A stretch of 64,000 nucleotides of DNA from assembly GCA_029215795.1 (NCBI GenBank), contig JARDYH010000005.1, forward strand, positions 10,510,001-10,574,000, read 5' to 3'. Position numbers and translations under genes: made by a program. Below are positions 35,800 to 46,194 of this stretch, piece after piece. The stretch comes from Anniella stebbinsi (lineage: Eukaryota > Chordata > Lepidosauria > Squamata > Anniellidae). The notes under the pieces are model-generated. The model saw only the letters and a list, made by a program, of their open reading frames with translations. It did not search any database and had not been told where the DNA came from. Within the stretch, counting starts at the first letter, position 1. Each line of letters opens with the position of its first letter.

Positions 35800-36140
35800 A
35801 CCTGATTCACACGACACAACAGCCCACTGCAGTGCCGGGCAAATCCAGGCGGCAGGGATTGTTTGAAAGTTAGACCTGGCTTATTTTAGGGTTATTTGAG
35901 AGTTAGACCTGGCTTGCTGTAGGGTTATTTGAGGGTAAGACATGGCATGTTTTAGGGTTATTTGAGGGCTGTCTAATCCTCAAATAGCCCTACTGCCTGG
36001 GTTTGCTCAACAAGATAAAGTCTGGCAGGACAGACGCCCATGAGTGCCATTGAAAAATGGCACCTGCAGGCATCCAGCACAATGTGACAGACCCCACAAG
36101 TCAATTAAGCCATAGTGGGCTGTCATGACATGCAAACAGG
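35800..36140. mobile_element. Foldback element with an internal 33-bp tandem repeat
   Basis: Ends ACCTGATTCACACGACACA and AGTGGGCTGTCATGACATGC...CAGG are inverted repeats. Inside, a unit close to GTTATTTGAGAGTTAGACC + TGGCTTGTTTTAGG repeats about three times (35862-35985). Confidence 0.6.
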
Positions 36141-36219
36141 CTCAGGGCAAGGCAGCTTTCTTATGATCTCTCCCTCCTCCAGGGTGCCCCTACCTCAAGG
36201 ATCCCTTCACAGGGAAGCT

Positions 36220-36325
36220 AAGGGTCTCCAGAAGCTTTGGACTACAATTCCCACCAGCCCCAGTCAGCATGGCCAGTGATGAATGGGGTCATTTTGTCCA
36301 GCAAGCCTGGAAAGCACCAGATTAC
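36220..36325. repeat. Foldback repeat, same family
   Basis: TTTGGACTACAATTCCCACC, CCCCAGTCAGCATGGCCAGT and the end CCTGGAAAGCACCAGATTAC. Confidence 0.65.
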
Positions 36326-36764
36326 GAAGGTCACCCCCACCTACGCCCACGACCTGAAGCCATGGAGCCACTTTCAGGTGGAAGGGGTTGCGGGTAACCT
36401 TAAAACCCCAGAAGGAGCGTAACGCTTGGAAGCTACAGAAGACAAAACCAGTGGCTTCCAAGCATCTAATCGGACACTCCAGCTTCTTTCGCCCAAGGAC
36501 TGCCCTGATGATGGCTAATAAGCCAGAAGAGGATGGAAGGAGCACAGGTGAGAAAGAGAACACACAGCAGGGACCAGGGAGGGGCTATAGGTCACGATGC
36601 TGCCGAAGCACACAAAGTGGGTTGGGAACTGAATCCAGCTTCCTGAGAATCTTCACTTTTCTTTTAAAAATGCATGGTTCTAGCCCTCACTGGCTGCGCA
36701 GATATGCTTGCAAACGTGAGCAGTGCTACTGAAGTGTCAAAAGCCAGGGGAGTAGACAAGTTCT

Positions 36765-36995
36765 ACAACCCTTTTTTTTCTGCCGCTGCTATTTTAATGT
36801 TTTTATTTGCCGCTGTTATTATTATTCATTTGATGTGCCACTGTTGGGTTGTTTTTTCCTGTGAGATCTTATTATGTTTTAATATTTTAATGCTGTTTTG
36901 ATATGATCTTGGTGTGATGTTTTATTAACTGCCACAAACTACCTGTGGAGGATAATCTGTCTTGAAAGGCAATTTAAAATCCCTTTAAATGATAA
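36765..36995 (+). mobile_element. L2-like 3' UTR
   Basis: T-rich UTR with ATGTTTTATTAACTGCCAC and a CTTGAAAGGCAATTTAAAAT end. It lacks a clear A tail. Confidence 0.5.
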
Positions 36996-37124
36996 AAAAG
37001 TGGCTGCAGACAGGGCTGAAACATCCTGAATAGCTCCTTGCTCCTCCCAAGCAAACCTGGAACTATGCAAAGGACTAACACTAGCATAACTATGCAGAGG
37101 TAAGTAGGTCAATTAATGCTTCAC

Positions 37125-37215
37125 TCATTCATTTATTACATTTCTATACAGCCCTATAGCCAAAGCTCTGGGTGGTTCAAAGCATGATAAAACATAATAT
37201 AAAACCTTTAACATG
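37125..37215 (-). mobile_element. L2-like 3' tail, antisense
   Basis: CATTTATTACATTTCTATAC, then AGCCCTATAGCCAAAGCTCT and GGGTGGTTCAAAGC form a reversed L2 tail. Confidence 0.55.
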
Positions 37216-37336
37216 TGACATAGCAGTAGCTGGGCCATATGGTACCAAATACTGGAATACATAGCTGTCTCTCATTTTCCAGTCAAGTCAAGCATAAGAT
37301 TTCCCCACCCACTATCAGGAGCCAGGTCTCACTGGT

Positions 37337-37983
37337 CTGGTTTGCACATAACAACTCAGAGTATGGCTTGAAATGTGGGCTGTTGTTGAACCGTGGTTTA
37401 TTGTTAGGGCTGTGCACGGACCCCCCGATCCGGATCTGTCAGGTCCAGATCAGGCCCGATCCGAATCTGATTCAGATTCCTGCACAGCACTCCCTCCAGC
37501 TCTCCCTCTCCCTCCCCCCACTCCCTGCTTACCTGCTGCCTCCTCCACGTCCTCCTGCCGTCGTCCTCTCTGCTCGCTGTGTGCCGCCGCATTTCCCACT
37601 CATGTCAGGTGATGATGTCGCCCACCGCGACTGGCAAATGTGGAAGCACACAGCGAGGAGAGAGGACAGCGGGAGACAATGTGGAGGAGGCAGCAGGTAA
37701 GCAGGGAGAGTGGGGGGAGGGAGGGGGAGAGCAGGAGAACGGGAGGGAGTGCTGTGCACAGATCCGAATCGGATCCGGATCGCAGAGCCGATCCAGCCCA
37801 ATCCGGGCCCGATCCGATAATACTACTACTAATAATAATAAATTTATTTCTTACCTGCCCCTCCATTTGGATCAGCCGGATCTGGATCAGTGCACAGCCC
37901 TAGTTATTGTTACATTAAACCATAGTGCAGGAATTGCACATAGCAACAACCCATACTCAGGGTTGTTGTTACATGCGGAGCAG
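37337..37983. mobile_element. Outer foldback element hosting the 498-bp transposon
   Basis: CTGGTTTGCACATAACAACT with CAGAGTATGG at the left pairs with CCATACTCAGGG and TTGTTGTTACATGCGGAGCAGG at the right. Inner words GAACCGTGGTTTA and TTAAACCATAG also pair. Without the insert it is about 150 bp. Confidence 0.72.
37405..37902. mobile_element. 498-bp hAT-like palindromic transposon
   Basis: Ends TAGGGCTGTGCACGG and CAGTGCACAGCCCTA are inverted repeats. GATCCGGATC-rich arms and CTCCCTCTCC/GGAGAGG arms pair across the whole element. The flanks TTTATTGT (37397-37404) and GTTATTGT (37903-37910) match at 7 of 8 bases, as expected of a hAT insertion. It lies inside another foldback element. Confidence 0.82.
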
Positions 37984-38094
37984 GTCACAAGCTGAATTAT
38001 GCATACTGAGCAAGTTGGAATGACTTTTACAGCAAATCTACCTTTTCTAGGCGAACAATTTGGATTACCTTTTTATCATACAAGTGTTCACAGC

Positions 38095-38215
38095 CCTGGG
38101 TCCACATCAAAGTGGCCCTCGAGATGTTGTTGGGCTTCAACTGCCCTCAGCCCCAGCCACCATGGCCAATGGCCAGGAATGACGGGAGTCAAGTCCAATA
38201 ACATCCAGAGGGCCA
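38095..38215. repeat. Foldback repeat, same family
   Basis: GTTGTTGGGCTTCAACTGCC, CACCATGGCCAATGGCCAGG and GACGGGAGTCAAGTCCAATA. Confidence 0.62.
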
Positions 38216-38601
38216 CAGTTTCCACACACTTGTCCTAAGATCACACTGGTGCAGTAATCCCCGGATCAGCCACCTATAGATGTTTGCCAATGCAGAAACC
38301 AGCTGTTCAGGAAAACTAAAAGGAGGCCTAAGGAACTCTTCACCTAGATCTAGCACCCACAAATGTACCTGCTCATTATTCGATCCTCCCAAAGAGTCTC
38401 CGCAGTGACCAGACATCAACAATACTAATTACTCTCTCTCTCAACCATATACATTCCTTCTTAGGCATCATCCCAAACTAATTCTTGAAACTAAAGCAGA
38501 GAGTTGGCATACATGTACTGGCTTATTGCACTATCCAGAAGCCCTAGCGTAACACGGCTCTAAACATTATATAATCCCATCCCCACCCAGCACCTCCTCA
38601 C

Positions 38602-38762
38602 CTCGTTGCAGAGATAAAGGGTATGCACAGCAGAAAAACAAGGACGACTTCCGCATACAGAAAAGTGGCCACGGCTGCCCACTGGAGACTCATCATGAGA
38701 GCTTTGGAAGGAGTTCTGCTTCAAGGGAGGCTGAGTGTTCACGGCTAGGTGCAGATCCTTTG
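38602..38762 (-). CDS. BCAP31: BCAP31 exon 2 (start codon, first TM segment)
   Basis: This is the first coding exon of the ER membrane protein BAP31, a cargo receptor and chaperone that handles membrane-protein export and ERAD. The acceptor is a strong pyrimidine tract ending TTCCAG before 38762, and the donor is AACGAG|GTGAGG at 38602/38601. Translation most likely starts at 38693, giving MSLQWAAVATFLYAEV, which matches the family start MSLQW. An ATG immediately upstream (38696) would add one Met. Positions 38694-38762 are then 5' UTR. The coding part is 92 nt (30 codons plus 2). It encodes a short lumenal end and TM1 (about residues 7-26, ending CIPFIS). The intron in front is 5.2 kb and carries an L2 insertion. 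Confidence 0.95.
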
Positions 38763-38844
38763 CTGGAAGGGAGGAAGAAAAGGGCATTGGAGCATAGTCC
38801 ATCACCACCCAATACCCTGGCGGCAGCAACTGATGGACGCAACA

Positions 38845-40240
38845 CCCAACACTCTTGGAGGATACTGATTATCTAGACCCATTCCAGTCTGGGTTTCGAC
38901 CTGGTTACGGGACTGAATCAGCCTTGGTCACCCTGATGGATGATCTTTAACGAGGGAGCGACAGGGGCATGCAACCCTGTTCATTCTTCTTGATCTCTCA
39001 CTGTTTTTTGATCCCTTTGACCATGGTGTCCTCCTGGATTGACTCCGTGGGATGGTCACTGGAGGCACTGTGCTACAGTGGTTCCAGTCCAACCTACGGG
39101 GACATTTTCAGAGAGTAGCATCGGGTGATCATTCCTCAGCCCCCTCGGCAATTGAGCTACGGGATGCCGCAGGGCACCGTATTGTCCCCAATGTTATCTA
39201 ACATCTATATGAAGCCTTTGGGAGCGGTCATTAGAGGATTTGGAGCAAAATGCCATCAATACGCTGATGACACACAGCTCTATAGCCCTGTGACCACTGA
39301 ATCAAGTGAGGCTGTGCAGGTCCAGGACCGGTGCCTAGACTCAATAATGGGCTGGATGAGGGCCAATAAACTGAAACTGAATCCTGGCAAGACAGAAGTC
39401 CTGTGGGTGAGTGGTTCTCGAGTCCAGAAGATAGGCTCACTGCCTGTTCTAGATGGGGTTGCACTCCCTCTGAAAGGTCATAGTTTGGGGGTACTCCTAG
39501 ATCCATCATTGTCGCTAGAGGCTCAAGTGGCCACGGCAGCTCAGAGTGGCTTTTACCAGTTTTGGCTGGTTCATCAGCTACACCCTCTCCTGGACAGGGA
39601 CAGCTTGGCTACGTTGGTACAGGCATTAGTAACCTCTAGACTGGATTACTGCAATGTGCTCTATGTGGGGTTGCCCTTAAAGATGCTTCGGAAGCTGGAG
39701 CTAATGCAGAATGCAGCAACTTGGCTGTTGTCTAGAGCTGCCCTTTTCCAGCATGCGGCTCCTTTGCTAAGAGAACTGCACAGGCTGCCTATTAGCTACC
39801 AGGCCAGGTTTAAGGTTTTGGTACTAGTGTACAAAGCCCTAAACAACATGGGACAAGGATACCTGAGAGAGAGCCTTCTCCCCTATCAACCTGCTCGGTC
39901 ACTGAGGTCATCCGACGGCATGATCCTGGTGGTTCCACATAGACCTATCGTCCGATTGGTGTCCACCAGGGGAAGAGCCTTCAGTGTGGTGGCCCCCCTC
40001 CTATGGAATTCCCTGCCACTGGAGGTCAGACAGGCGGCAACTTTGTATTCCTTCTGGCGCCTCCTGAAAACGTCACTGGTCCAGAAAGCCTTCCCTTAAT
40101 GACCAGCCATGGTTTATTTTGCACTTTGTTTCTTTTAAAATGTACTTTTAATACGTTTTTATTCTATTTTATTTTGTCCACAGCTTTGAACTTCTGAATG
40201 GGGAGCAGTATATAAATATTGTAAATAAAATAAATAAACA
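38845..40240 (+). mobile_element. 5'-truncated L2 LINE in BCAP31 intron 1
   Basis: The left part (38845-39124) shows DPFQSGFRPGYGTE-like and FDHGVLLD-like RT sequence broken by stops and frameshifts. From 39125 to 40099 one frame stays open for 324 codons: GMPQGTVLSPMLSNIYMKPL, catalytic QYADDTQLYS, LKLNPGKTEVLWV, and ELHRLPISYQARFKVLVL. A 3' UTR with ATATAAATATTGTAAATAAA and an A/T tail ends near 40240. It is antisense to BCAP31 and sits immediately upstream of coding exon 2. Confidence 0.88.
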
Positions 40241-40249
40241 CTAAACCAA

Positions 40250-42600
40250 TTTCCAAAACCAGGGCTCTGTCCTTGAGGCAGGCGACAAAGGAGGGGGAAG
40301 CTTAAATATGGGCCAGACTTCACCTCTTTAAAAGGCTAGTTTGGGCTTTACTACCTCATTGGAGGAGAGCCTCCAAACTTTTCATCACCTTCTTAGTCCA
40401 CCTGTTTTCCCAAGCTCTTCAATATTGATTATCCTCCGTAGATTTAGCACCAGGAACAGAGGAGAAAGGCGTACCATTCAAAGCCCTCCCCACCACACAA
40501 TGACAGGCCAGGGATTTTGAATGTGTTGAACCAGGAATTGGGTACAAGCAACATCCCATGAAAACTGTGTACATGACAGTTCTGGAGTCCCTCTGAGATC
40601 AGGAAAGAGTCCCACCCCCAAGTTTTGTTTTTGTTTAGGCACAGGGGGGTCTACCAGAAATAAGCAGACTGACACCCCAACAAAACCTCTTAGGAAGAGG
40701 AGCCAATAGTACCAACCATTGTTGGCTCAAGTGGTATCCAGGATAACCAAGGGAGGGATGCTGCCCTGGATAACAGCAGCCTGCACCCACATATCAACTT
40801 GAAAATTAGATTTCGTGCAGCCTCTTCCAGCCCAGCCATACAGATCAGACTGCAGAAGCTAGACCACATTGCAGAAGGAAATGTTTGCAGAACAAGCAGT
40901 TCCTATTAACTCAAAGCACCTGAGCCCATTTAGAGGGAAAGGCAACCTCCCACAACCTGCTCTGTCCCTAAAAAAAACAACATGGAGAGAGTGCCTTCCT
41001 GATCATAAATAAAACCCTGCACATCATCTTCCTAAGGTGTCTTAGAAGGACACCATTCCCTGCCACCAATATCCTGCCTATTTGTGGGAGATCCTAAAGG
41101 TAAGAAAAACCTATTCTTAAATTTATCTTTAAGCTTATCCAAATGCGTGGGGGGGGCGGATTTCCCTGCGCCCAATAGGACACCAAGCAGGACATGCTTC
41201 ATTAATGTTACCTATCTTGATTTTGGAACTATCAACGTTTTTTTTGGCTCCCAGAATGACCAACAGACTACTAACTAGGAAAAGGCTGGGAAAATCCTCT
41301 AAGAAGTTGCACAGGTGCTTGAATTGATGCTGGTCCTCAAGAAAGTAGCAGTCTAATTCTTTCCTGGTGAGAGGAGAGGGGTCCCAGAGCCCAAGTGGGT
41401 TAGCAACCTCCGTTTCTGCTTTGGAGAATGCAGATGTCATCAGGCCTCCCTTCCAGGCCAAAGTATACTCAAGGAGATGTAGATTGACCCAGGAGATGTA
41501 CTCAGGTTTCGGTTTCATTGATAACTCAATCCTTTGAAGGGATTAGAGTTTATCATTAAGGCTCCAACCAGACTCTTGCTAGCATCACCACTAATTGATT
41601 TCCATGAAACTGTCAGACAAACAAACTATTGTCACGGCAAGGGGCATTGGTGGCTCTCAATCACTGCCCCCCCTCTATTTTTGCAGTAGCTGCTAACTCT
41701 CAGCAGAAGCTCTCTAGCTTTCCCTTGGTGTTTGTTTTAATGGCGGGCCTGCTGCTCTGAACTGGGCTATCAGACTGGGTTTCAGGGGTGGGGAATCTGA
41801 AGACCTGCTACTCCTCAGCTGTAAGATGGCTGGGGGGGGGGGGGGAAAGCAGAGAATGCAGAAGCAACTGACCAATTAGCAGTGGGGGAAGCCCAAGATG
41901 CAAAGAGCAATGTGATTGGTTAGCTGTCTAGTGGTACACTGTGCAGGTACGAAAGATGGAGAGGGAACTGAATGCGAGAGCAAGCAACAGAGCAACGTGG
42001 ACTTGCACTGGGAGATCTTTTTTCGGTCTAAAGATGCATAGGATTGCACCCTTAGTTACTCACTGATGAGGCCTTGCTTGGACAATGCGGAAGGGGATGG
42101 GGAGGAGAGGCGAGGCTCAAAAAGGCCTCCAGCGGAGTCCAGTGTACAACACTGCCACTTGACTGGGGGGATCAGAGAGGCCCCCCTACAGCTCGGGAAA
42201 GGTCCAAAAAGTGCTTCAGTGGCAGTGCCTGGAGCTAAAGCTCCTGCTTGAAAAATAATGAAGATTGCTGACAGTGTTATAGTCAGGGCAGACAACATCC
42301 TTGGTGCAACGAAAGAGATGAAAGAAGGGAACGTTCAACTTCAGTGGACGTAGGTTTTGGAAACTTTTAAAAGTTTATTATGGCCAAGAACATTCAAGAT
42401 GTAAAAAAAGGTTAAGGGGGTAGATTTCATTGGCAGAAATGGATAAGGAAATAGTCAAATACAGGGAGAACCATAAGCAACTCTCTAGACCCAAGTCTTT
42501 CTTGTCTAAGGCATCTTCCTGCACTGCCCCCACTCCACCAATAGCAAGCTTCTTTATATGCAAGCAGCAAGCACTATCAGATTAATATACCAACCTTTGT
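40250..42600. other. BCAP31 intron 1, unassigned
   Basis: No exon or clear repeat is seen, apart from a G run (41832-41845) and a short TE-like word at 42030-42053 (AAGATGCATAGGATTGCACC). Confidence 0.45.
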
Positions 42601-42609
42601 CACTCTTGT

Positions 42610-42832
42610 ACAAACCCTATGATAATTATTTCATTCATCTGTTGGTTTTTATTGAAACAATATGTTTTAGGCTGCCTGCTTTTTTATTATTGAAACAAGA
42701 CGTTTTTAGGCTGCCTGCTGCTTTAGTTAATTGGATTTTACATGCTTGTTATTTTATTTGTGGACCACCTTGGTTAGGCTTCTAAGTATCAAAGGCTGAA
42801 TAAGTATAAATAAATAAATAAATAAATTCAGA
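42610..42832 (+). mobile_element. L2-like 3' UTR and tail
   Basis: A short internal duplication (TGTTTTAGGCTGCCTGCTT occurs twice with small changes) is followed by GTGGACCACCTTGGTTAGGC and a perfect (TAAA)n end. Confidence 0.6.
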
Positions 42833-42834
42833 TA

Positions 42835-43970
42835 AACAGGAGCTGCATTCTAGAATTCTATAGAATAGGGAAGCTCTTCTCATATACTTGGCACACTTTC
42901 TTGAACTATGCCTGATATGAGGGAGATCATAAAACAGACACACGGACTGCCAAGATGTTGCAACAGCTTCGCAACTTCTATTGCTTAAACAGTCCATGCC
43001 AAAGATATAATCAGGCTCTTAAACAGGGATTCACAGCAAGCAGAGAGGCACGTCTGCCTTATTTCCACACCCAGATGTCCAAAGAAAACACCAGAAAGTC
43101 TCCTATCCGCCTCTGAGAGTTTTTTTCCCCACCATTAAACCATTTCTGAGAACACGTGGGGACAGGAATAAGAAAAGAATTATCTCCTTTCAAGGAAACA
43201 TGCTATGGAACTATCAATGTAACTTTTTTTTAAAAAGTATATTTTGCTATGAATACCTAAGTGCACGCACACACACCAAATTCTGTTTTATTCAAAAGCT
43301 TGGCTCAATGTTTCAGATGATTTCTCACTTCCTCCATATTTTATGTCTAGAAGAATCAGCAAGGTCACTAGATTCTAGAATTCTTGAGGGCCAGACAGGA
43401 ACTGGGAGAACTGCAGAACAGGTCTATGCATGTCTCTCTCTCTCACACACACACACACACTTTCTTTTCACCACACCTCCCCATCCTACAAAATGACAGC
43501 CTCTATTAATACAGCACTCTATCTGATCCCAGCCCCTGAAAGGGTTCCCATAGGCTCTGCCTGACCCTTCCCACCCCCCAAAGCTTACATTCTAAAGCCA
43601 GAAAATAGGGGATGTAATTACACGTGTTGAAGATCTGGTTGCAGCTAGGAACTACGGTTAAAGGAATTCACCGCTGTGGCACAAAAACTGGAATTTTAAA
43701 CTAGGGCGCGCCGCCTGTGCCCTACTGCTAAGAGGGGTTTCCCCCCCTCTCTCTCTCTCTTCCCTCCTAATTAAATAGGGGGGGAATCGATACATGAATG
43801 CAAGACCAGAGTCTACATCTATCAATAGGGGAGGGAGGCATTTAACCCTACTTTACTAGAAACTTGTTTCTTCTCCCCCACCCCCGCTTCTGATAGACGA
43901 GCCTCCGAGGCCTACTCCCCATCCACCGGGGGAAAAGTGAGGGGTGAGAATAAAGAGAGCAACGCCTAAT
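42835..43970. other. BCAP31 intron 1, promoter-proximal part
   Basis: Contains a (CT)/(CA) run at 43435-43461. CpG content rises towards 43680-43970 on approach to the promoter. No coding sequence. Confidence 0.5.
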
Positions 43971-43976
43971 ACATAC

Positions 43977-44045
43977 CAAGCCCTACACAAGCCGAAACCA
44001 CCTCCAGCCACAGCTGCCGCTAGCCACGGCCGGAAATAGAGGGGA
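43977..44045 (-). other. BCAP31: BCAP31 untranslated exon 1 (predicted)
   Basis: On the minus strand this GC-rich block ends in a clear splice donor, CTTG|GTATGT, with the GT at 43976-43975. No start codon of the BCAP31 frame lies in it, so it would be a non-coding leader exon. That fits the start codon lying in the next exon at 38693. The 5' boundary is only estimated: an ETS-type core (GGAA on plus at 44033-44036) and GC boxes just to the right suggest initiation near 44040. The donor is seen in the sequence. The link to BCAP31 is inferred from strand, distance and promoter character. Confidence 0.6.
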
Positions 44046-44320
44046 AGGCGTCAAAGCCCCGCCCCCGCAGAGGGCGGGCTAATCGGGGGAGGGGCCCAAT
44101 CACCCAACGGCGAGCGACTTTTCGGAACCAGGAGAGGAAGAAGAAAAAAGACGGACAGGTGAGGGCAAGGCGGAAGTCGCCGCCTCACCGCCCCTTGTGT
44201 CGCATGTTAATAACATTTCACACACAAAAAGGGCGAGGAGAGTGAGTCCACCGGAAGCTCTGCTATGGCAGGAGATGGACCGGAAGGGGAAAAGCGGCCG
44301 CCGCGGAAGACTCGTGTCCA
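43985..44320. promoter_or_regulatory. CpG-rich, probably bidirectional promoter of BCAP31
   Basis: A CpG-dense island stands out from the CpG-poor surroundings. It holds an ETS-like core at 44031-44037, a GC box (GCCCCGCCCCC) at 44056-44066, a second GGGCGGG at 44072-44078 and CCAAT at 44096-44100. There is no TATA box, which is typical of housekeeping genes. A minus-strand donor lies to the left (43977/43976). A consensus plus-strand donor, CAG|GTGAGG, lies to the right (44158/44159). The second donor implies a divergent plus-strand transcript of unknown identity. Confidence 0.7.
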
Positions 44321-44384
44321 GAGCAGACACGTTTCTCTCAGTTCCTATGGGAAAGCCTTTCCCCCCCACACACACACACACAAC

Positions 44385-44496
44385 CCCGGCGCCTTCCAGA
44401 CGCGTTGGGACTACATCTCCCAGCATCCCCCAGCCAGCCATGTTGGGGCTTATAGTCCCCCAACACTTCTGGAGGGCGCCGGGATTGGGGAAGGCT
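44385..44496. repeat. Foldback repeat, same family, beside the BCAP31 promoter
   Basis: GGCGCCTTCCAGACGCGTTG, GGACTACATCTCCCAGCATC and the mirrored GGGGCTTATAGTCCCCCAAC and TTCTGGAGGGCGCCGGGATT. It lies about 300 bp from the predicted BCAP31 start and keeps more CpG than the other copies. Confidence 0.72.
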
Positions 44497-44525
44497 ATGG
44501 AAAGGCTGGAGTTGCGCGCGCATAG

Positions 44526-44841
44526 GGTAAAAAGCTAATGCTCCTACTCGGAGTAGGCCCACTGAAATGAATTTAACGAAGTAGTCATGACTAGAGATGT
44601 GAAGGCCCCGGAAAAAACGGGGAAAAGTCGAAAAAACTTTTCCCCCTTTTTCTCTGAAAATTTCTGTTTTTTTTCCTGTTTTTTTTTTTTCCTTCAGAAA
44701 AAACCAAAAATGTTGGGGAAAAAGGAAAAACCGATTTTCCAAGAATTTTTCCGGTTTTTTCCCGGCCGTCACATCTCTAGTCATGACTAACTTAAACCCC
44801 AGTCATTTCAATGGGTTTGCTTTAAGCAAGACGTCAGATTT
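44526..44841. mobile_element. Older foldback element split by the 188-bp insertion
   Basis: The left half GGTAAAAAGCTAATGCTCC, then GTAGGCCCACTGAAATGAA, and the right half CATTTCAATGGGTTTGC, ending AGATTTTATCC, pair as inverted repeats. They match the family of 24844-24967. Confidence 0.6.
44592..44779. mobile_element. 188-bp hAT-like non-autonomous transposon with perfect 8-bp target duplication
   Basis: Ends TAGAGATGTGAAGGCC and its partner GGCCGTCACATCTCTA form terminal inverted repeats, and the interior is a long imperfect AAAAA/TTTTT palindrome. It is flanked on both sides by GTCATGAC (44584-44591 and 44780-44787). Eight-base duplications are the hallmark of hAT transposition. It sits inside an older foldback element (44526-44841). 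Confidence 0.9.
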
Positions 44842-45039
44842 TATCCACATGCCGGGTTACTTGTTTTGACAGGGAACTCCATTTTAGGCTGTCCCTGCTG
44901 CTGTATGCACGCTTTCCTGGGAGTAAGTCCCATTGAATTGCTCTACAACTGCACTTCATGGCTATTCAAAAGTAACAACTCATTGAGTTGTTCAATAGGA
45001 CTTACTCCGAGCTAAAGTGTGTGCCAAGGTTTGCAGCCT

Positions 45040-45150
45040 ATTTTATTTTATTTATTACATTTATATCCCGCCTGTTTTCCTCCAAGGAACCCAAGACACC
45101 ATACACAATACTCTCCATTTTATCTTCACAACAACCCTGTGAGGCACAGG
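45040..45150 (-). mobile_element. Squamate SINE 3' half, antisense
   Basis: TTATTACATTTATATCCCGC, TTTTCCTCCAAGGAACCCA and CTCCATTTTATCTTCACAAC, then AACCCTGTGAGGCACAGG. This is the reverse complement of the 3' part of the SINE at 52803-53034. Confidence 0.7.
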
Positions 45151-45286
45151 TTATTTTAGCCTTCCCCAACCTGATGCCCTCCAAATGTTTTGGACTTCAA
45201 CACCCATTAGTTCCTGGGTGCTTCAGCATTGACCTGTGGCCTGACTGGAGTCCACCCAGAGATCAGCCTTCAGTGTGGTGGCCCCC

Positions 45287-45678
45287 TGTGACGATACCCC
45301 ACATTTCCATCTCCCTATGTATGTCTAGAGAGTGCCCAATGTTGGACTGAGTGGGTGTGGCTGATGATGCTGGGAAAGGGAGGGGGAGGAGTACATATAG
45401 TGCGAGGGAGTGTTTTAGTTTATCTTACTGTCTTGGTTGGGAGAGGGTAGTTGTGTGGAAGATAGCTGTGTGTGATCTAGTCAGGAGTGTGTGTGAAGAG
45501 ATTGTTAGGATTGTTAGTAAATTATTAGAAGTGTTAAGAATAGGCAGGTGTTAAATGGATTTAAAAGAACTGTTAACAACAATAAATGTTTTCTTTTATT
45601 TTTGCTACCACAAACCACGTGTCAGCTTGGCTTTGTAACCTGCTCTATAAGTTTAATAAAGAAGCACGCATTGTTACA
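45287..45678 (+). repeat. Possible solo LTR
   Basis: A 392-bp block begins TGTGACGATAC and ends GCATTGTTACA, giving TG...CA ends with a TGTNAC/GTTACA inverted repeat. It has polyadenylation signals AATAAA at about 45582 and 45652 and a TATA-like ACATATAG near 45393. It interrupts an L2-like word (CAGTGTGGTGGCCCCC) at its left edge. No convincing target duplication was found, so the call is tentative. Confidence 0.45.
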
Positions 45679-45844
45679 CCTTCAGCCAACATACTCACAG
45701 GAGAACCTTATTCAAAACCCTTAACACCCTTTTCCCCTCTGCTATAAGGGAAAAGTGGTGCGTCTTTTACCCTTCCCTCAGGTATTTAAGTGGTGGTGCT
45801 TAGCCTGAGAGGAGTGTGCTCATCTAGGCCTAGTGTTTGAGGCT

Positions 45845-46020
45845 GTGGCGGCACACCTGCTTTCTACGAAACTCCCTCGGGCAGTAAGGCAGGTGCCAAC
45901 AATATTGTTTCTGGTGCCTCCTGGCTTTATTGTTACTGTGTTTATAAATAATACTTTTTAATATGGTGTTTTATTTCTTTTATCTTTTTATCTTTTATTG
46001 TTAACTCTGGAATCCGTTTA
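45845..46020 (+). mobile_element. L2 C-terminus and 3' UTR fragment
   Basis: GGCTGTGGCGGCACACCTGC, AACTCCCTCGGGCAGTAAGG and GTTTCTGGTGCCTCCTGGC correspond to the last L2 codons. A T-rich UTR follows. Confidence 0.6.
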
Positions 46021-46021
46021 G

Positions 46022-46090
46022 ATGATAGGAATGCTGGGAGTTGTAGTCCAAAACATCCGGAAGGCCCCAGGTTCGTTAAGGATGCATTGG
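46022..46090. repeat. Foldback repeat, half copy
   Basis: AATGCTGGGAGTTGTAGTCC followed by AAAACATCCGGAAGGCCCCA is the right arm only. A left-arm half copy is at 45158-45212. Confidence 0.6.
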
Positions 46091-46194
46091 GGACATCTGC
46101 AACTTGAGTCAGCACAGTGGGCGCATTATTCAGATCAGGGCCATAGCTGGAGGTTGTGGGGCCTCCAACCCATCCACCCCCTGCAGTCCTGATC

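Noticed and set aside
4350..44045. A separate gene within the BCAP31 introns.
   Set aside because: Apart from retroelement proteins, no frame had conserved domains, consistent splice sites or a promoter.
44264..44525. Plus-strand frame beginning MAGDGPEGEKRPPRK next to the BCAP31 promoter.
   Set aside because: It runs through a (CA)n tract and a foldback repeat and matches nothing. Probably chance coding in a CpG island.
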